The translations under genes and the position numbers were made by a program. From NCBI GenBank assembly GCA_011033025.1, contig WFMF01000009.1, positions 124,001-188,000 of the forward strand: 64,000 nucleotides of DNA, written 5' to 3'. This DNA comes from Beroe forskalii (Eukaryota > Ctenophora > Nuda > Beroida > Beroidae). This document shows positions 1 to 12,066 of this stretch, piece by piece. The notes beneath the pieces were generated by a model. That model worked only from the letters and a program-made list of their open reading frames with translations. It was not told the DNA's origin and did not search any database. The first letter of the stretch is position 1, and each line of letters starts with the position of its first letter.

Positions 1-361
1 ACCTAGATCCTGCATTTAGTCAGGATCTAAAAGAACCTTACTTAATAACAGGTTTAACCTGCGCCACCGTGGGCATTAAGCACGGCTCCTTATTCACTCT
101 ACCACGGGGCAATGAACCCGTGAAGCCTTCGTGGGCATATACACGAACACAATCCGTTACACCGGCTGCCAAATCATTTCTTCCTCCAAACGCACAAATT
201 ACTAGCAATTTTCGCACTTTTGTCAATGAAAGCATACGAATGCAGCTGAGCGCGCCTTATCTTATCTCTTATCTTATCCCTATTCTCTAAAATGATTAGC
301 CATTTATTAATCTTTTCCCAACAAACCTGAGCATCTAACTACATTAAACTAAGCTTATAAT
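1..361. other. no gene recognised
   Basis: This stretch before the first tandem repeat holds only short chance open frames on both strands, with no domain, splice pattern or RNA gene that I recognise. Confidence 0.5.
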
Positions 362-1440
362 CATGACTAGCAGGCCCGTTGGGTCTGCTAATACGCAACT
401 CATTGGGCACTGCTTCGCTGCACCTCTTTCTCAGATTTCTACAATTGCAATTCAAATTCATGAAAACTTTTTACTGCATCGAAAAATTCGAATCAGAACC
501 AAAGTTGCAGGCTCAAGTGAGTTGAGTAACAAAGTAAACAGTGAATTAACGGAATTTACACACTCCACATGACACCATAGTAACAGAACTACTTTTCCCA
601 ATTTGTACGTGCTTGCATTCCGACACGAATCCCATACACACAATGGTACGACACAGTGCCCATACTCACGGTTTTTCCATTCTAATCTATGATAACGACA
701 CAGAGTCCCATACACACGCTGACACTAATCCCATACAGTATACTCTCAATTTTATTTTATATTTAAGACTAGCAGGCCCGATGGGCCAACAAATACACAG
801 CTTACCTCGTTCACAAATCTGAACCATTGCAATTCATAATAATGAAATACCTTTATTGCATCAAACTATCAAAATATTGCAATCAGAACGAAAGTTACAG
901 GTTCTGGGGTAGCGTACTAAAACCAACATAGCAAGAAATGAAATTAACATTCGTCACATGTTACCATAGTACGTGCATTCTGACACGAATCCCATACACA
1001 CAACGACACAGTGCCCATACACACGGTTTCCCCATAATCTATGATAACGACACAGAGTCCTATACACACACCGACACGAATCCCATACACTCAATTTTTT
1101 TTATAAAGAAGACTACAGCAGGCCCGTTGGGCCTGCTAATATGCAGCTCACTTTGCGCTGCTTTGCAGCACCTCGTTCGCAGATTTCAACCTTTGTAATT
1201 GAAATTAGTAAAACTTCTTACTGCATCGAAAAATTCAAATCAGAACCAAAGGTACAGGTTCATGTGAATAGCGTAACAAAATAAACAACGCAAGAAATGA
1301 AATTCACACACTTCACATGTTACCATAGCATCAGAACTACTTTTCCCAATATGCACGTGCATTCCGACACGAATCCCATGCACACAACGACACAGTGCCC
1401 ATACATACGGTTTCGGTATTACAAAACCCAATACCGAACC
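362..1440. repeat. ~350-bp tandem repeat, three diverged copies
   Basis: Three units start near 362, 768 and 1117. Each opens with a short palindrome around GCAGGCCCGTTGGGCCTGC, continues through a run containing TTACTGCATC and AATCAGAAC, and ends in a block where GACACGAATCCCATACACAC recurs beside GACACAGTGCCCATACACAC. Identity between units is only moderate, so the array is old. No coding potential was recognised. Confidence 0.7.
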
Positions 1441-2185
1441 TCCTCTGTATCATTACATAGAAAATCACAAATTTAAATTAATGGAAGGTAATAAGAAAAA
1501 TCTAAGATTAATCACGCACATGCTCTCAGATCAGAACTGGCTGAACAATAGTAAGAGTGATCTTCAATGATACGAAAACCCCAATCTACTAATGAAATAC
1601 CAACAGCTGGGGTCTCTTAACAGACCGAAATCGGACAAAACTAAAAGCGAATCAAAAAATCAAGAATGAATGATCGGATGACCTTGTCACAGACTAACAG
1701 ATAGATGTAATCACAATCACCCTTATCTCACTACCTTTTAACTGCCACTTTAACTGCCATAAATAACACTTTCGCCATAATTATACGTCATCGTGATAAA
1801 AATGAGTAATTATGCAACTTCAAAGGAGGTTTACGCAGTGCTCCTTTATACCCATTATGCACGCTAAAACAGTTACACTTTTTAAAAAGTGCAACTACAG
1901 TGCCAAAAAAGTGGAACTACAGTTGATAATAAGATCATTTTGGCATTGTACTCTGGTGTTTTTCAAAACGTGACCTTACTATAGGAGGGAGACGTGTTAG
2001 AAATGAACACTGGGGTGACAGACCGCAGATTTCACACTGAAGGATACAGTAGCTGCACTTTTTACAATAGCTCAAATACTAGACAAGCCAATAACTACTC
2101 ATATTCTCATATATTCTCATAATATTCTTGCTTGAATTATACATAATTACGAAATATATACCTTCATGACATTCTCGTTGCATAA
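1441..2185. other. no gene recognised
   Basis: AT-rich sequence with no long open frame and no recognisable domain or RNA gene. Confidence 0.5.
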
Positions 2186-2188
2186 TTC

Positions 2189-2327
2189 GGTTTTGTAACT
2201 CGCAAAAACTGCAAACCTTCCATTAAAACCTTGGCCTTCGGCCTCGGTCTTAATGTGTTATTATGCCCTCGCGCTTCGCGCTCGGTGCATAATATCGAGG
2301 TTTGCAATTTTTGCTAGTTACAAAACC
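2189..2327. mobile_element. MITE-like inverted-repeat element with two internal hairpins
   Basis: Left arm 2189-2219 (begins GGTTTTGTAACTCGCAAAAA) and right arm 2297-2327 (ends TTGCTAGTTACAAAACC) are near-perfect inverted repeats. Between them sit two further hairpins, one built on CTTGGCCTTCGGCCTCGG and one on CCTCGCGCTTCGCGCTCGG. At ~140 bp with no coding capacity this fits a non-autonomous DNA element. A second element of the same architecture but different arms lies at 36926-37058. Confidence 0.65.
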
Positions 2328-2739
2328 TCTCATTAGTTATCTACTTCGATCCTGAGAGATCATCAAACCCAAGCTCTTATCACTCCCTAACGATGACACT
2401 ATGTCTTTAACTAACTGCTACTTTAAGTCCACACCACTCTTTTCCCCAATATCAATGACTATGCACAAACTCAACCAGTGGCGTGTCCACAGAACACTAG
2501 GTTAGAGAGTCATCTTCCTCTCGGTCTTACCACAGGGATCAAGGTAGTCAATCTCCGGAGGGGCGCCCCCGACCATTTGTTTCTCCTAGAGAAACACCAC
2601 CTGGTACCAGGTAAGAGGGTACTAGCCTGCTAGTAGTGCAACCAGGTGGGTCCCAGTAGAACTCTCTGCTGTTGAGAGTTGCCACCCACTCCGCAAGGTG
2701 ATGTGGTGGTCCGTGGATTTTGCACCAAAAAAAAAAAAA

Positions 2740-2915
2740 GCTCCGGAAAATCCGCGGCGGATCCGCCGCGGACCCGCAATTCCGCGGCGGACTTTAAAAA
2801 AGTCCGCCGCGATCCACTAAATTCCGCCAAAAATTTTTTATTGTGGAATTTATTGGAGTCCGCGGCGGAACTGGCGGGTCCGCTGCAGATCCGCGGCGGA
2901 GGCGATTCCGCCAAG
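2740..2915. repeat. cluster of TCCGCGGCGGA palindromes
   Basis: The motif TCCGCGGCGGA and partial versions (TCCGCCGCGGA, GTCCGCCGCG) occur about eight times in 170 bases in both orientations. Function unknown. The long open frames here are by-products of the repeat. Confidence 0.6.
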
Positions 2916-3180
2916 TATTTAGCCGTAAAAGCAGCAAGCCTCCATGGAGGTTTTCAATCCAATCCTAAAAAACCGAGCCCCACCCTCATCTACCTTTCTG
3001 ATTCTTGGGGGCCACTTTTTTGGTTATTTTTTGCAAATTTCTATGACAATTTGAAATGATTTCTTACAACCCCTAGCTGATTTTGAATTCTTGAAGAAAT
3101 CATTATTTACTGTGGGGAACTTCATTGAAAGGTACACTTTTAGTCGACTTCAAATGATAATGTATTTCAACTTCCATTAG

Positions 3181-6100
3181 GATGCTGACAAAAAGAAGCG
3201 CAACCAAAGAATTGCTGCCAGAATCGCACACACAATCCTAACAATATTTGTTGTCTTTGGGATATCTCTCAATCCAAACAGCAGTTAGTGTGGTATTTCC
3301 ATTTATAAGTTGTGTATGGTTTTGTTGTCATTTACCTGCCATAAAAGATCACATACCAGCTACAATTATGTAGATTTTTCATAAGTGAAGTTTGAGCTTC
3401 GATTCTTATGTTAAATGAATATGAGGTTTTGAAGTTGACAGCACAATGAACATTTCTATGCTTGCCTAAGAATTTGAAGCCAATCTTGTGCCTGACTGAG
3501 ATTTTTGGTTGTATATTTTCAGATACTCAGTGATTTTAATCATTATCATATCAAAATAATGATTATTTGATTAGTTGAGTGTCTGATGAAAGATCTATGA
3601 CGATTTTTTTTCAAAGCCTTTTTATTTCAAACACTAACAAAAGTTACTTTCACAGGTATTTATCAAGCAGTAACAAATGGAAGCAACATCCTAGAGCCTA
3701 TCCTCTTCTCTTCCCTGATAATCTTGGCATTTGTTCTCTATTTTATTGCTTCACTCATGAATCCTGGATTTGTACCTATCATTGATGAGGTAAATGTGGA
3801 TCTACTTGAGTAGGCCATGTCATCGACCAACTCATGAAAATGGTCTCCAAGATTCAAAGGAATTCCAATATAATTCAACTTTCCAAAAATCAATTAGATT
3901 GAAATGTCTCTCATTAATTAGCATCAATTTGTCTGATTCACATTGTTGTACACAGGATGCTGAAGAAGCAGATAACCTCATAACATCAGAAGATGCATTC
4001 TACTGTCGGTGGTGTGACCAGCCCCAACCACTGAGAAGTAAACACTGTAGGGAGTGTAACAGATGTGTGAGGAGGTGGGTATAGTAGGGGCCAGCACCCC
4101 CCTCCCCCTTAGGGGGATATAGTCATGTCCCATGGTATAATAAAACGGGGGATGTAGTATAATACACCCCAACCCCTGAGAAGTAAACACTGTAGGGAGT
4201 GTAACAGATGTGTGAGGAGGTGGGTATAGTAGGGGCCTGCACCCCCCCCCCTTAGGGGGATATAGTCATGTCCCTTGGTATAATACACCCCAAGTCCCAA
4301 CCACTGAGAAGATAATGTTAGTTGAATGAAACAACCAATTGGTATATATCAAACTGAAATGAAATAGAATATTAGGAATCAATAACAAGTATAGGTATTC
4401 GAACATATAAGGCAGCAAACATTATCACAATCAAAATATACTCATGATGAAATAACAACCCTTGTGAATAATATAAACTTACCACTGAAGGTGGATAACT
4501 ACAAAACCCAAAGTAGTTCGATCACTGTTCGTGGTCCTGTTATCACATTTTCATTGCTACAAAGGAGATTGATTAGAAGTTAAACAGATAACACTGTAGG
4601 GAGTGTAACAGATGTGTGAGGGGGTGGGTATAGTAGGGACCTGCCCCCCCCCTCCCCCGTAGGGGGGATATAGTCATGTCCCATGGTATAATAAACCGGG
4701 GGAGGGGGGGTAACCCCAACCACTGAGAAGTAAACACTGTAGGGAGTGTAACAGATGTGTGAGGAGGTGGGTATAGTAGATATAGAACACTATCAAACTT
4801 AAATGCATTTATTCAAGCTGCATCATGCCGCAAGCTGTGTACTGATTTTCCCAGGCTTTGATGCCTCAAAATGTTTCCCAAGGCAATTTTAAAAGGATTT
4901 AAAGTTAAATTCTATCACCTCAGTTAGATGTTATGCTCAATGTGCATTGTGCAGTGAACAATGAGCGTAATAGTTACATTGTACTACATTATAGAACTTA
5001 GATTATTGAACTGAATTGAATTGAATAAGTAGTGACATTGCACCATGGACAATAAGTATAGGTTGGACACCATTACCCCGGGTTTGACCACCACTGCCTC
5101 AGGTTTGACACCACTGCCCCAGGTTTGACACCACTGACCCAGGTTTGACACCACTGCCCCAGGTTTGACACCACTGCCCCAGGTTTGACACCACTGCCCC
5201 AGGTTTGACACCACTGCCCCAGGTTTGTACCTCTGTCCCAGGTTTGACACCACTGTCCCAGGTTTGACACCACTGCCTTTGGGTTTGACACCACTGCCCA
5301 GGTTTGACACCACTGCCCCAGATTTGGCACCACTGCCCCAGAATTTACACCACTGCCCCAGGTTTGACCACCACTGTCCCAGGTTTGACACCACTGCCCC
5401 AGGTTTGACATCACTGCCCCAGGTTTGACACCACTGCCCCAGGTTTGACACCACTGTCCCAGGTTTGACACCACTGCCCCAGGTTTGACACCACTGCCCC
5501 AGGTTTGACACCACTGCCCCAGGTTTGACACCACTGCCCCAGGTTTGACACCACTGCCCCAGGTTTGACACCACTGCCCCAGGTTTGACACCTCTGTCCC
5601 AGGTTTGACACCACTGTCCCAGGTTTGACACCACTGCCCCAGGTTTGACACCACTGCCCAGGTTTGACACCACTGCCCCAGATTTGGCACCACTGCCCCA
5701 GGATTTACACCACTGCCCCAGGTTTGACCACCACTGTCCCAGGTTTGACACCACTGTCCCAGGTTTAACACCACTGCCCCAGGTTTGACACCACTGTCCC
5801 AGGTTTGACACCACTGCCCAGGTTTGACATCACTGCCCCAGGTTTGACACCACTGCCCAAGCTTTGAGACCACTGCCCCAGGTCTGACCACCTGCCCCAG
5901 GATTGACACCAGTGCCCCAGTTTTGACATCACTGCCCCAGGTTTGACATCACTGCCTCAGGTTTGACACCACTGCCTCAGGTTTGACTCCACTGCCTCAG
6001 GTTTGACACCACTGCCCCAGGTTTGACACCACTGCCCCAGGTTTGACACCACTGCCTCAGGTTTGACACCACTGCCCCAGGTTTGACACCACTGCCCAGG

Positions 6101-7397
6101 TTTGACACCACTGCCCAGGTTTGACCACCACTGCCCTTGGCTCGGGAACTGTGTTGGAGAGAGGAATCACCGGTCCTTCCTTTACTTCCTTCTAGTGGAA
6201 GACGTCCTCATTTGCCGCTGCCTTTCCATGGCCTGGTCAGTCTCTAACTTTGTGTCTCTAACTTTCAGACATCGTATATTTTCAACAATGTCGGTGATTT
6301 GAAAATTAACGGGGCGTATATTTTCTATTTTCCGAACGTGAGCAATTCATGGTATTATTTCTCAAATTGCCGTTAAAATGCAGCTGAAAGCCCGGAATGA
6401 GTGGTCTTCCTCACAGCTTGTTTCTAAATTTAGCATTAAAACGAAGGTGTGTAAGTAAATTAGCTTAAAAGCTCTAGTGTATGCCTGCTCAATGTATGAG
6501 AAGGAGTGCAAATGTGACATTATAATGATGATGCCCGACATTTCACGAGTCATGAGCACGATGAAATTTACTGATGAGTACTTCCTGAATACCTTATGAA
6601 TACTTCAATACCACAAATACTAAGGCTACAAAAATTTCTGAAAAATTGCCTTGCATTTCTCATCTGATATTTCTCACTTGAAATTGATTACGTAATATAT
6701 TTGAACGATTTTTAAACAGTGTTTTTAGTTTTCAAAGATTATCACACTTGAATGGCTAGAATATTTCCCTCTTTGATATCTATTTGAAAATGTCTAAGCG
6801 TGTAAGAAAAACTTTAATTCATTAATTTAAGTTTAATCTAAGTTTAATTTGTTTATTTATTATACCTTGACAGGGAATCAGTGAGATCTACTAGCCAGGG
6901 CATACAATGGATCCAGTATAACGGAATATTGCTGCTGTGTGCTGTGGTGCTCATATTCGGAGGTCTGGCAGTCACTTCCCTGCTGGTGTGTCATCTCTAC
7001 CTGATACTCCATGGGATGACAACCTGGGAACACGTCTCTCACAGCAAGGTAAGGGATCAATTTTTGGCCATTTTCAATCCCCCCCTCTTTCCCCCTTGTA
7101 ATCAAAAGTAATTAAAGCCCAACCCCCCTCTCTTGAGAAGAATATTACGTAGTCATGGCTTACTATACCCTAAAAGTCGTCATACTTAGTCGAACAATGG
7201 AAATAAAAACCTTGCCAAAGTTCAATTAAGTGCGACTCAATAATCAAACACTACTAAAAATATTTCAGATAACGTATCTAAAAAGGTGGCCTGAAGACGG
7301 CACTCCCTTCAACTTCGGTTACTGTAAGAACTGTTTTGTATTCTGTTGTTACTGTAGCATCCAAAATTGGGAGAAATACGTCAAATCTTTTACTTGA
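3181..7397 (+). CDS. ZDHHC12: DHHC palmitoyltransferase, ZDHHC12-like (5' end not found)
   Basis: S-acyltransferase that moves palmitate onto cysteines of substrate proteins, expected in Golgi/ER membrane. Exons: 3181-3283, 3656-3789, 3956-4074, 6119 to about 6253, 6874-7048, 7269-7397 (TGA). In order: helix 1, helix 2 ending [10 protein letters not shown], the Cys-rich domain [20 protein letters not shown], then [17 protein letters not shown] with the catalytic DHHC, helix 3, helix 4 ([11 protein letters not shown]), the TTxE-like motif as MTTWEH, and a short Cys-containing tail. The CRWC/PLRxKHCRECxRCVRR pattern and the short length best match ZDHHC12. Introns 1-3, 5 and the stop are phase-consistent. 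The exon 4 donor is weak; GTCTCT after 6253 keeps frame. The initiator exon upstream of 3181 was not identified. Intron 3 carries amplified copies of both flanking exon edges. Confidence 0.85.
4021..4790 (+). repeat. tandem copies of exon 3's 3' edge and splice donor
   Basis: The end of the Cys-rich exon (about 4021-4074) plus the following intron bases recurs near 4165-4240, 4585-4640 and 4710-4782, with a partial copy near 4290-4312. Each fuller copy keeps the codons for [12 protein letters not shown] and the donor context GAGGAG/GTGGGTATAGTAG, followed by a C-run and GGGGGATATAGTCATGTCCC. So an intron holds several near-copies of a coding exon end with a donor. Confidence 0.8.
5070..6118 (+). 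repeat. ~20-bp minisatellite copying the exon 4 acceptor and DHHC codons
   Basis: About 50 units of CCAGGTTTGACACCACTGCC run up to the exon 4 splice acceptor. The exon itself starts CAG/GTTTGACCACCACTGCCC, so every unit is a copy of the acceptor plus the codons for Phe-Asp-His-His-Cys. Units near 5082, 5362 and 5722 keep the full GACCACCACTG spelling. Long antisense open frames over the array arise from the period and are not genes. Confidence 0.9.
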
Positions 7398-8839
7398 TCT
7401 TTTAGTAGATATGCGCCAAACCTACGTAAATACGTACGTAACGAATCAGTGTTGTTCAGAGTGTTAAACAAATATTTTTACATATATTTTTACATAGATA
7501 TACATTATACAATTATTGTTCTTTTGAGTGTACTAGCTTTTCTTACTATATAGCATGAAAAACAACTGTTGTCTTTGTGGTATTCTTTCATAGATTAAAC
7601 TTAATCATGTCTTATACAGTAAACCTTAATCATTGACTTTGACTTAGATTTGGAATGATGTCAATGTACTTTTTTGAAACACAAGAAAAGATTTTAAAGT
7701 TTTGATAAGCCATTTTTCGTGTTTAGATCTTGATTATAAGAGTACCATTAAATTAAAATACTGTTTTCAGAACTACAATTAAATATTCCCAGTTAATGTT
7801 TCCAGTTAATGTTTCCAGTAAGCTTTTGGGCGGTTTGATCACGTTTACAATGCTATCCACCATTTAAATACTTTCGGTGGATTGGGCCGATGCACAAAAC
7901 TGATGGACTTCAGTGCACAGCAGATCGAAAAGGTCCACTCATGGACTTAACAACATATAGCATTCCAATAGTAACCCTCAGTACTGCTGACACCAAATTA
8001 TGCAATATACATGACAAATCGGTCTGCATTCCAAGTTGCATCAAATCTGTGGAATTATTCATGTAATGATAACCACGGATTTGATTTCTTGAAAATTGTG
8101 CCTTGATCAATGCCCACTAAAATCTTTATTATATCAGTAAAATGGGAGGTAAAATCAAGTACACAGTAACATTTCAGAGTTCAGATGCTGTACTTTTCCT
8201 TTGAATGTGATCCCGTAATTACTCTTTATTCTTGTGGTATATACTTACAATATCGAATATAGTTAGTAACAGTTCTGTAATTTGTATATTTACATGCATG
8301 TATGTTTTCAGTCTAACTCTAATTAAGCTGTAAGTTGCTGAATAAACTATAAATAACGTGGAAAGATCCTATTCAGAAAATGTTTGGTTTTTCAGAATGT
8401 CTCGAAAATCAAGATTGATTTTGTAATTTTCGTGGTTTTCATTTAGGTAATTGTCGTAATGCCTTGGTTCGAAATGGATAGTTCTAAATTATTTCCATTT
8501 TGAGATACTGTTTAAGATGTCGCGTTGTCCCACATCGGTACCAATTTCAACATTACATATACGTAGGCCGCGACGACAAAGTCGCATCTCGAAATTTCAC
8601 TGTAGTTGTGATGTTTATTACGTTCGGCGCGCGCGCGCGTTCCTCAGATTCTAAGTTTTTTTTGACGACAAAAAAAACGTCCGTATTTCATACTTTTCGA
8701 GGAATTTGTTTTCAATTTTCTCGTTAATTTTGAGGTAAAGATAGGAGATAAATTCTAGCTCATTACCACATTTCAGATACAGCAGAATTTTGTATTGTTC
8801 AGTATTCAAATATTAATCTCATCTCTTCTGAGTAGGGCC
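7398..8839. other. intergenic, no gene recognised
   Basis: 3' flank of the DHHC gene and 5' flank of the YIPF gene. It is AT-rich with short open frames only. AATAAA-like sequence occurs near 8341. A small GC-rich patch with GCGCGCGCGC lies near 8630, upstream of the YIPF start. Confidence 0.5.
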
Positions 8840-11034
8840 ATGTCTGATCTGGACCCGATACTGAAAAGCGAAGATTTCGAGATAGACTTCCAGGACTTCA
8901 GTAACACAGTGGTATCAATTCCTGATGATGCGCCAACTGTACCTCTGCCCAGTAAATCTAATGAGTATGAAGGTAAGTCATGAGTGATCGAGGATATAAG
9001 GATATTGGGGTAGATTGTAGATGTCAATTTTGTTAAATTTTAGGAGGACTTTCATAGGTACATTCATATAAAATTTAATCGACATTTATTTATCGAGTGA
9101 AGTGATCTACGTTTTCAGAGGCAGCCGAACCCGATTCCTTAGACTCAGATAAATTGCTGGGCGAAGAGAACTCGGCTCCCCAAACCACCTCGGCTTTCTG
9201 GTCCTTCAAGTTCTACCAGCAGTTCTTCAACGTCAACGATCAAGTGGTGAGTGCCGAGCTCAGTTGTTAGAGTAACGGGTCCGACAATTTCAATTATCTG
9301 ACAAGGGCCCATGGGGGTGATTCTTTATCGAATATTGGGAAGGAAGCGTATTTGAGGGAAAAGGCACTGAATACGAGAAGCGTATTTGAGGGAAAAGGCA
9401 CTGAATACGAGAAATTTTAAGATCAGGAGCTTTCAAACAGTCGAACCGTTTTTGGCGTTTTTGGAATTCAGGTCGAGGTTTAATCAGTTGACTTAGATTA
9501 TCCACTATCCCAGGTTATCGAGCGGTTGATGCACGCCTGCATTCCGAACCCCAACTCTAACTACATGGAGCGTCTGAAGCCCCTGCCAGACATGTATGGC
9601 CCTATCTGGGTCTGCATCACACTCATCTTCTCCACTGCTATCAGTGGTAACCTCGCAGACTTCTTCACGAGCAAGGGGACTGACTCAGACTGGACCTACG
9701 ACTTCAAGAAGGGTAGGTGAATTGAAACAGAAATGTGTATTTACTCTTTCATTTTTGTCTTTCTTTTGAAATAATGGGCCTGACAACGACAGACAATTGA
9801 TTTTAATGTTCTGAAGTTCAGCCTTTTCAGTGTTGGTAACAATTTTATTTATCCTTGTCTGGTACTCGGATTAGGAAGGTTCATCATGGATGTACCTATA
9901 ACCTGGCCACTGTTTCACCCACAATCCATTGTTAACTAACCACCACCACCACCCCAGTAACGATAGCAGCCAGTGTAATCATAACCTACGTGACTGTAGT
10001 CCCCGCCCTCCTCTCTGCCTACCTCTGGTGGAGAAAGAGCAGTGCTGGAGTGAAGTTAGCAGACACTCTATCTCTCTACGGATACTCACTCACTGTCTTC
10101 ATACCTGTATCGTTAAGTGGCAGTATAGAGTGCTTTGATTTCAAGTGTCAGATAGCAGATTGAATGAACATCATAAAATTTAATCTTAATGCCCTATTTC
10201 GCTGGCAATTTAAATGCGCTATTTCGCTGGCAATGTTTTCATATCAAATTAGCTTTCCGTAAAACTGTTGTCGATGTCATTGTCAGAACGCGCCCGCCGA
10301 AGGCGAAGAGGCCAGACAACATCTGACAATGAAACTGCAGAGTTAACTCAATATCACTTCCATTTGATTTAAATTAGTTAAACTGACAGCATTAACATAG
10401 CATTTTATTTCAGTTATTACTCTGCATAAACCACGAGTGGGTTAGATGGATCTTAGTCCTTGTTCTGCTTGGAACCAGTGGTACGTATCAAATCCTTCCA
10501 GTATGTGTTCATGAAACACAGAGAAAACTTTGGCCGTACAATATGTTTGGTTTTGATTTTACCAAGATTCCAAAACAAGAACCACTTCACACCTCGGCTA
10601 ATGCCCCTTTCTACTACCCCTCACTACTGCCCTACATTACAGGCGCAGTGCTAACCCTGACGCTGTGGAAAGTACTGCAGGAAGAGCCCAAACAAATGGC
10701 CCTTCTCCTTACTGGTGTGGCTGCAGCCCTGCACGTAGCCCTTATTTTACTGTTTAAAGTGAGTACCTACTACATTCATAGCACTTCAATTAGGGGAGTT
10801 GTCACTGGTCACATCACGTCATTATCCGAAGGGGGTGGGTGTTTTTAATTTCAAATTATGACAGGGACAGGAAGGCTTTACTGACATCAGCATAAATTTT
10901 GAAATGATCACATCCTGATTCAGTCACCTAATATCATGGTATTTGAAATTTTGAATGTCCTCTAGATAATTCCTAATTTTCAGATCTACTTCTTCGCCAA
11001 CAAAAAGCCAGACTCATCCGAAACACCAAGTTGA
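8840..11034 (+). CDS. YIPF1: Yip1-domain Golgi membrane protein, YIPF1/YIPF2-like
   Basis: YIPF1/2 proteins are five-helix membrane proteins of the Golgi that work in vesicle traffic with other YIPF members and Rab GTPases. Seven phase-consistent exons: 8840-8972, 9119-9246, 9514-9712, 9958-10106, 10414-10480, 10643-10758, 10984-11034, about 280 residues (family about 305-315). The first ATG in an acidic N-terminus is the start. Family marks: SFKFYQQFFNVNDQVVIERL, DMYGPIWVCITLIF, NLADFF, YGYSLTVFIP, WVRWILVLVLLGTSG, and LHVALILLFKIYFF at the end. The exon 4 donor is placed at CCT/GTATCG because only that keeps frame and the FIP-LLL join seen in relatives. YIPF1 and YIPF2 cannot be told apart here. 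Confidence 0.88.
9355..9414. repeat. 31-bp tandem duplication in intron 2 of the YIPF gene
   Basis: Two direct copies of AGCGTATTTGAGGGAAAAGG followed by CACTGAATACGAGA lie back to back. They are nearly identical, so recent. Confidence 0.75.
10265..10335. mobile_element. short inverted-repeat element in YIPF intron 4
   Basis: Arms CATTGTCAGA and TCTGACAATG flank CGCCCGCCGAAGGCGAAG. The same core and arms are found in the fuller element at 12067-12194, so this looks like a truncated member of that family. Confidence 0.45.
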
Positions 11035-11224
11035 GCTGAGACAAGCAACAGTGAGACACTGAGTCTGCTGATTAAGAAGCAAAGTTTAGTGCGGTGTCAC
11101 TGTTTCAATGGGACCACGTACAGATGAGGAACTGATGAGCGTCTTACTAAGCTAGTTAGCTCTTCTAGTGAGCTTTAGACAAAAAAGTTTGATTAGATAT
11201 CTTCTGACTGTTTCATTGCCATTC

Positions 11225-11905
11225 GGTTTCATATCGCAGTCGCACGTGTCCCGAGTCGGGGGCCAGGCAACGTCTAACAACGTTTCATTATTAAAAACGG
11301 TTTGTAGTGGTTGGGCATTTTTGAAATAATTCCGATTTTTAAATATATTGCTTGAAATGTAGAAGGGGCAGTTCGAACTGCAGTTTGTGTTTTTGATTTT
11401 CGTGTGCGCGGCGTAATCGTATAGACATAAAATGTCTGTACGCCGCGCAAACTTCCGCCGCGCACACAAAAGACGCGCAAACTGCAGTTCGAAGTGTCAC
11501 CGTGGAAAATATATTTTACATTCATTGATAAACTTCAATTCCACAAATAAGGTTTATAAATTATTGATACAATTACAAATTCAATTTACAGTTGAAAAAC
11601 TAGAGGTGAAATTTAAAAAAAAAACTTGATAAACAATTCTTAACAGTAACTTAAGGTTAAATATTCCCAAATTTGATTTTGAACTTTATAATACAAATTT
11701 GAACTCATACAGTTCAATGCCACAAATAAAGTTTACTGATTGTGATACTGATACAAATGCAATTTACAGCTAAAATTGGAAATTACCCCATGGATATTAT
11801 ATATTAAGCATAACGAGCTGTTTATTATAAAATTTAACTATCAAAAAATAGATAAATAGATTTAAAAAATTCAATTTAAAGCAAAGATAGGTTTGATGGT
11901 GCAAT
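11225..11905. repeat. foldback and diverged direct repeat downstream of the YIPF gene
   Basis: From about 11368 to 11490 there is an inverted repeat with arms containing CGAACTGCAGTTTGTGTTTT and GCGCAAACTGCAGTTCGAAG, with CGCCGCGC near the loop. After it, a stretch with CCACAAATAAGGTTTA and AATTTACAG appears twice (near 11537 and 11720). A GGGGCCAGGCAACGTCTAACAAC motif near 11257 matches the 12067-12194 element family. No coding potential. Confidence 0.5.
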
Positions 11906-12066
11906 AGCCGGAGTCATTTAGGTTGAAAGCTTAAAAAGTGGGCATGGAAATCCGCCCTTTTTACTTCAATATGCCTTGAACGCAATGAGAATTCCTTCAG
12001 CCTGCCCAGCCTTTGGAGCCGCTCCTTCAATCAATACTTTTTCGTGCGCAGCTCACTAACTGCAGA

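Noticed and set aside
2630-3059. Open frames over the TCCGCGGCGGA cluster as the first DHHC exon
   Set aside because: The frame is created by palindromic repeats and does not join the 3181 exon.
4984-5909. Two long antisense open frames of ~277 residues
   Set aside because: They are the ~20-bp minisatellite read in two frames on the minus strand; composition is purely periodic and there are no splice or start signals.
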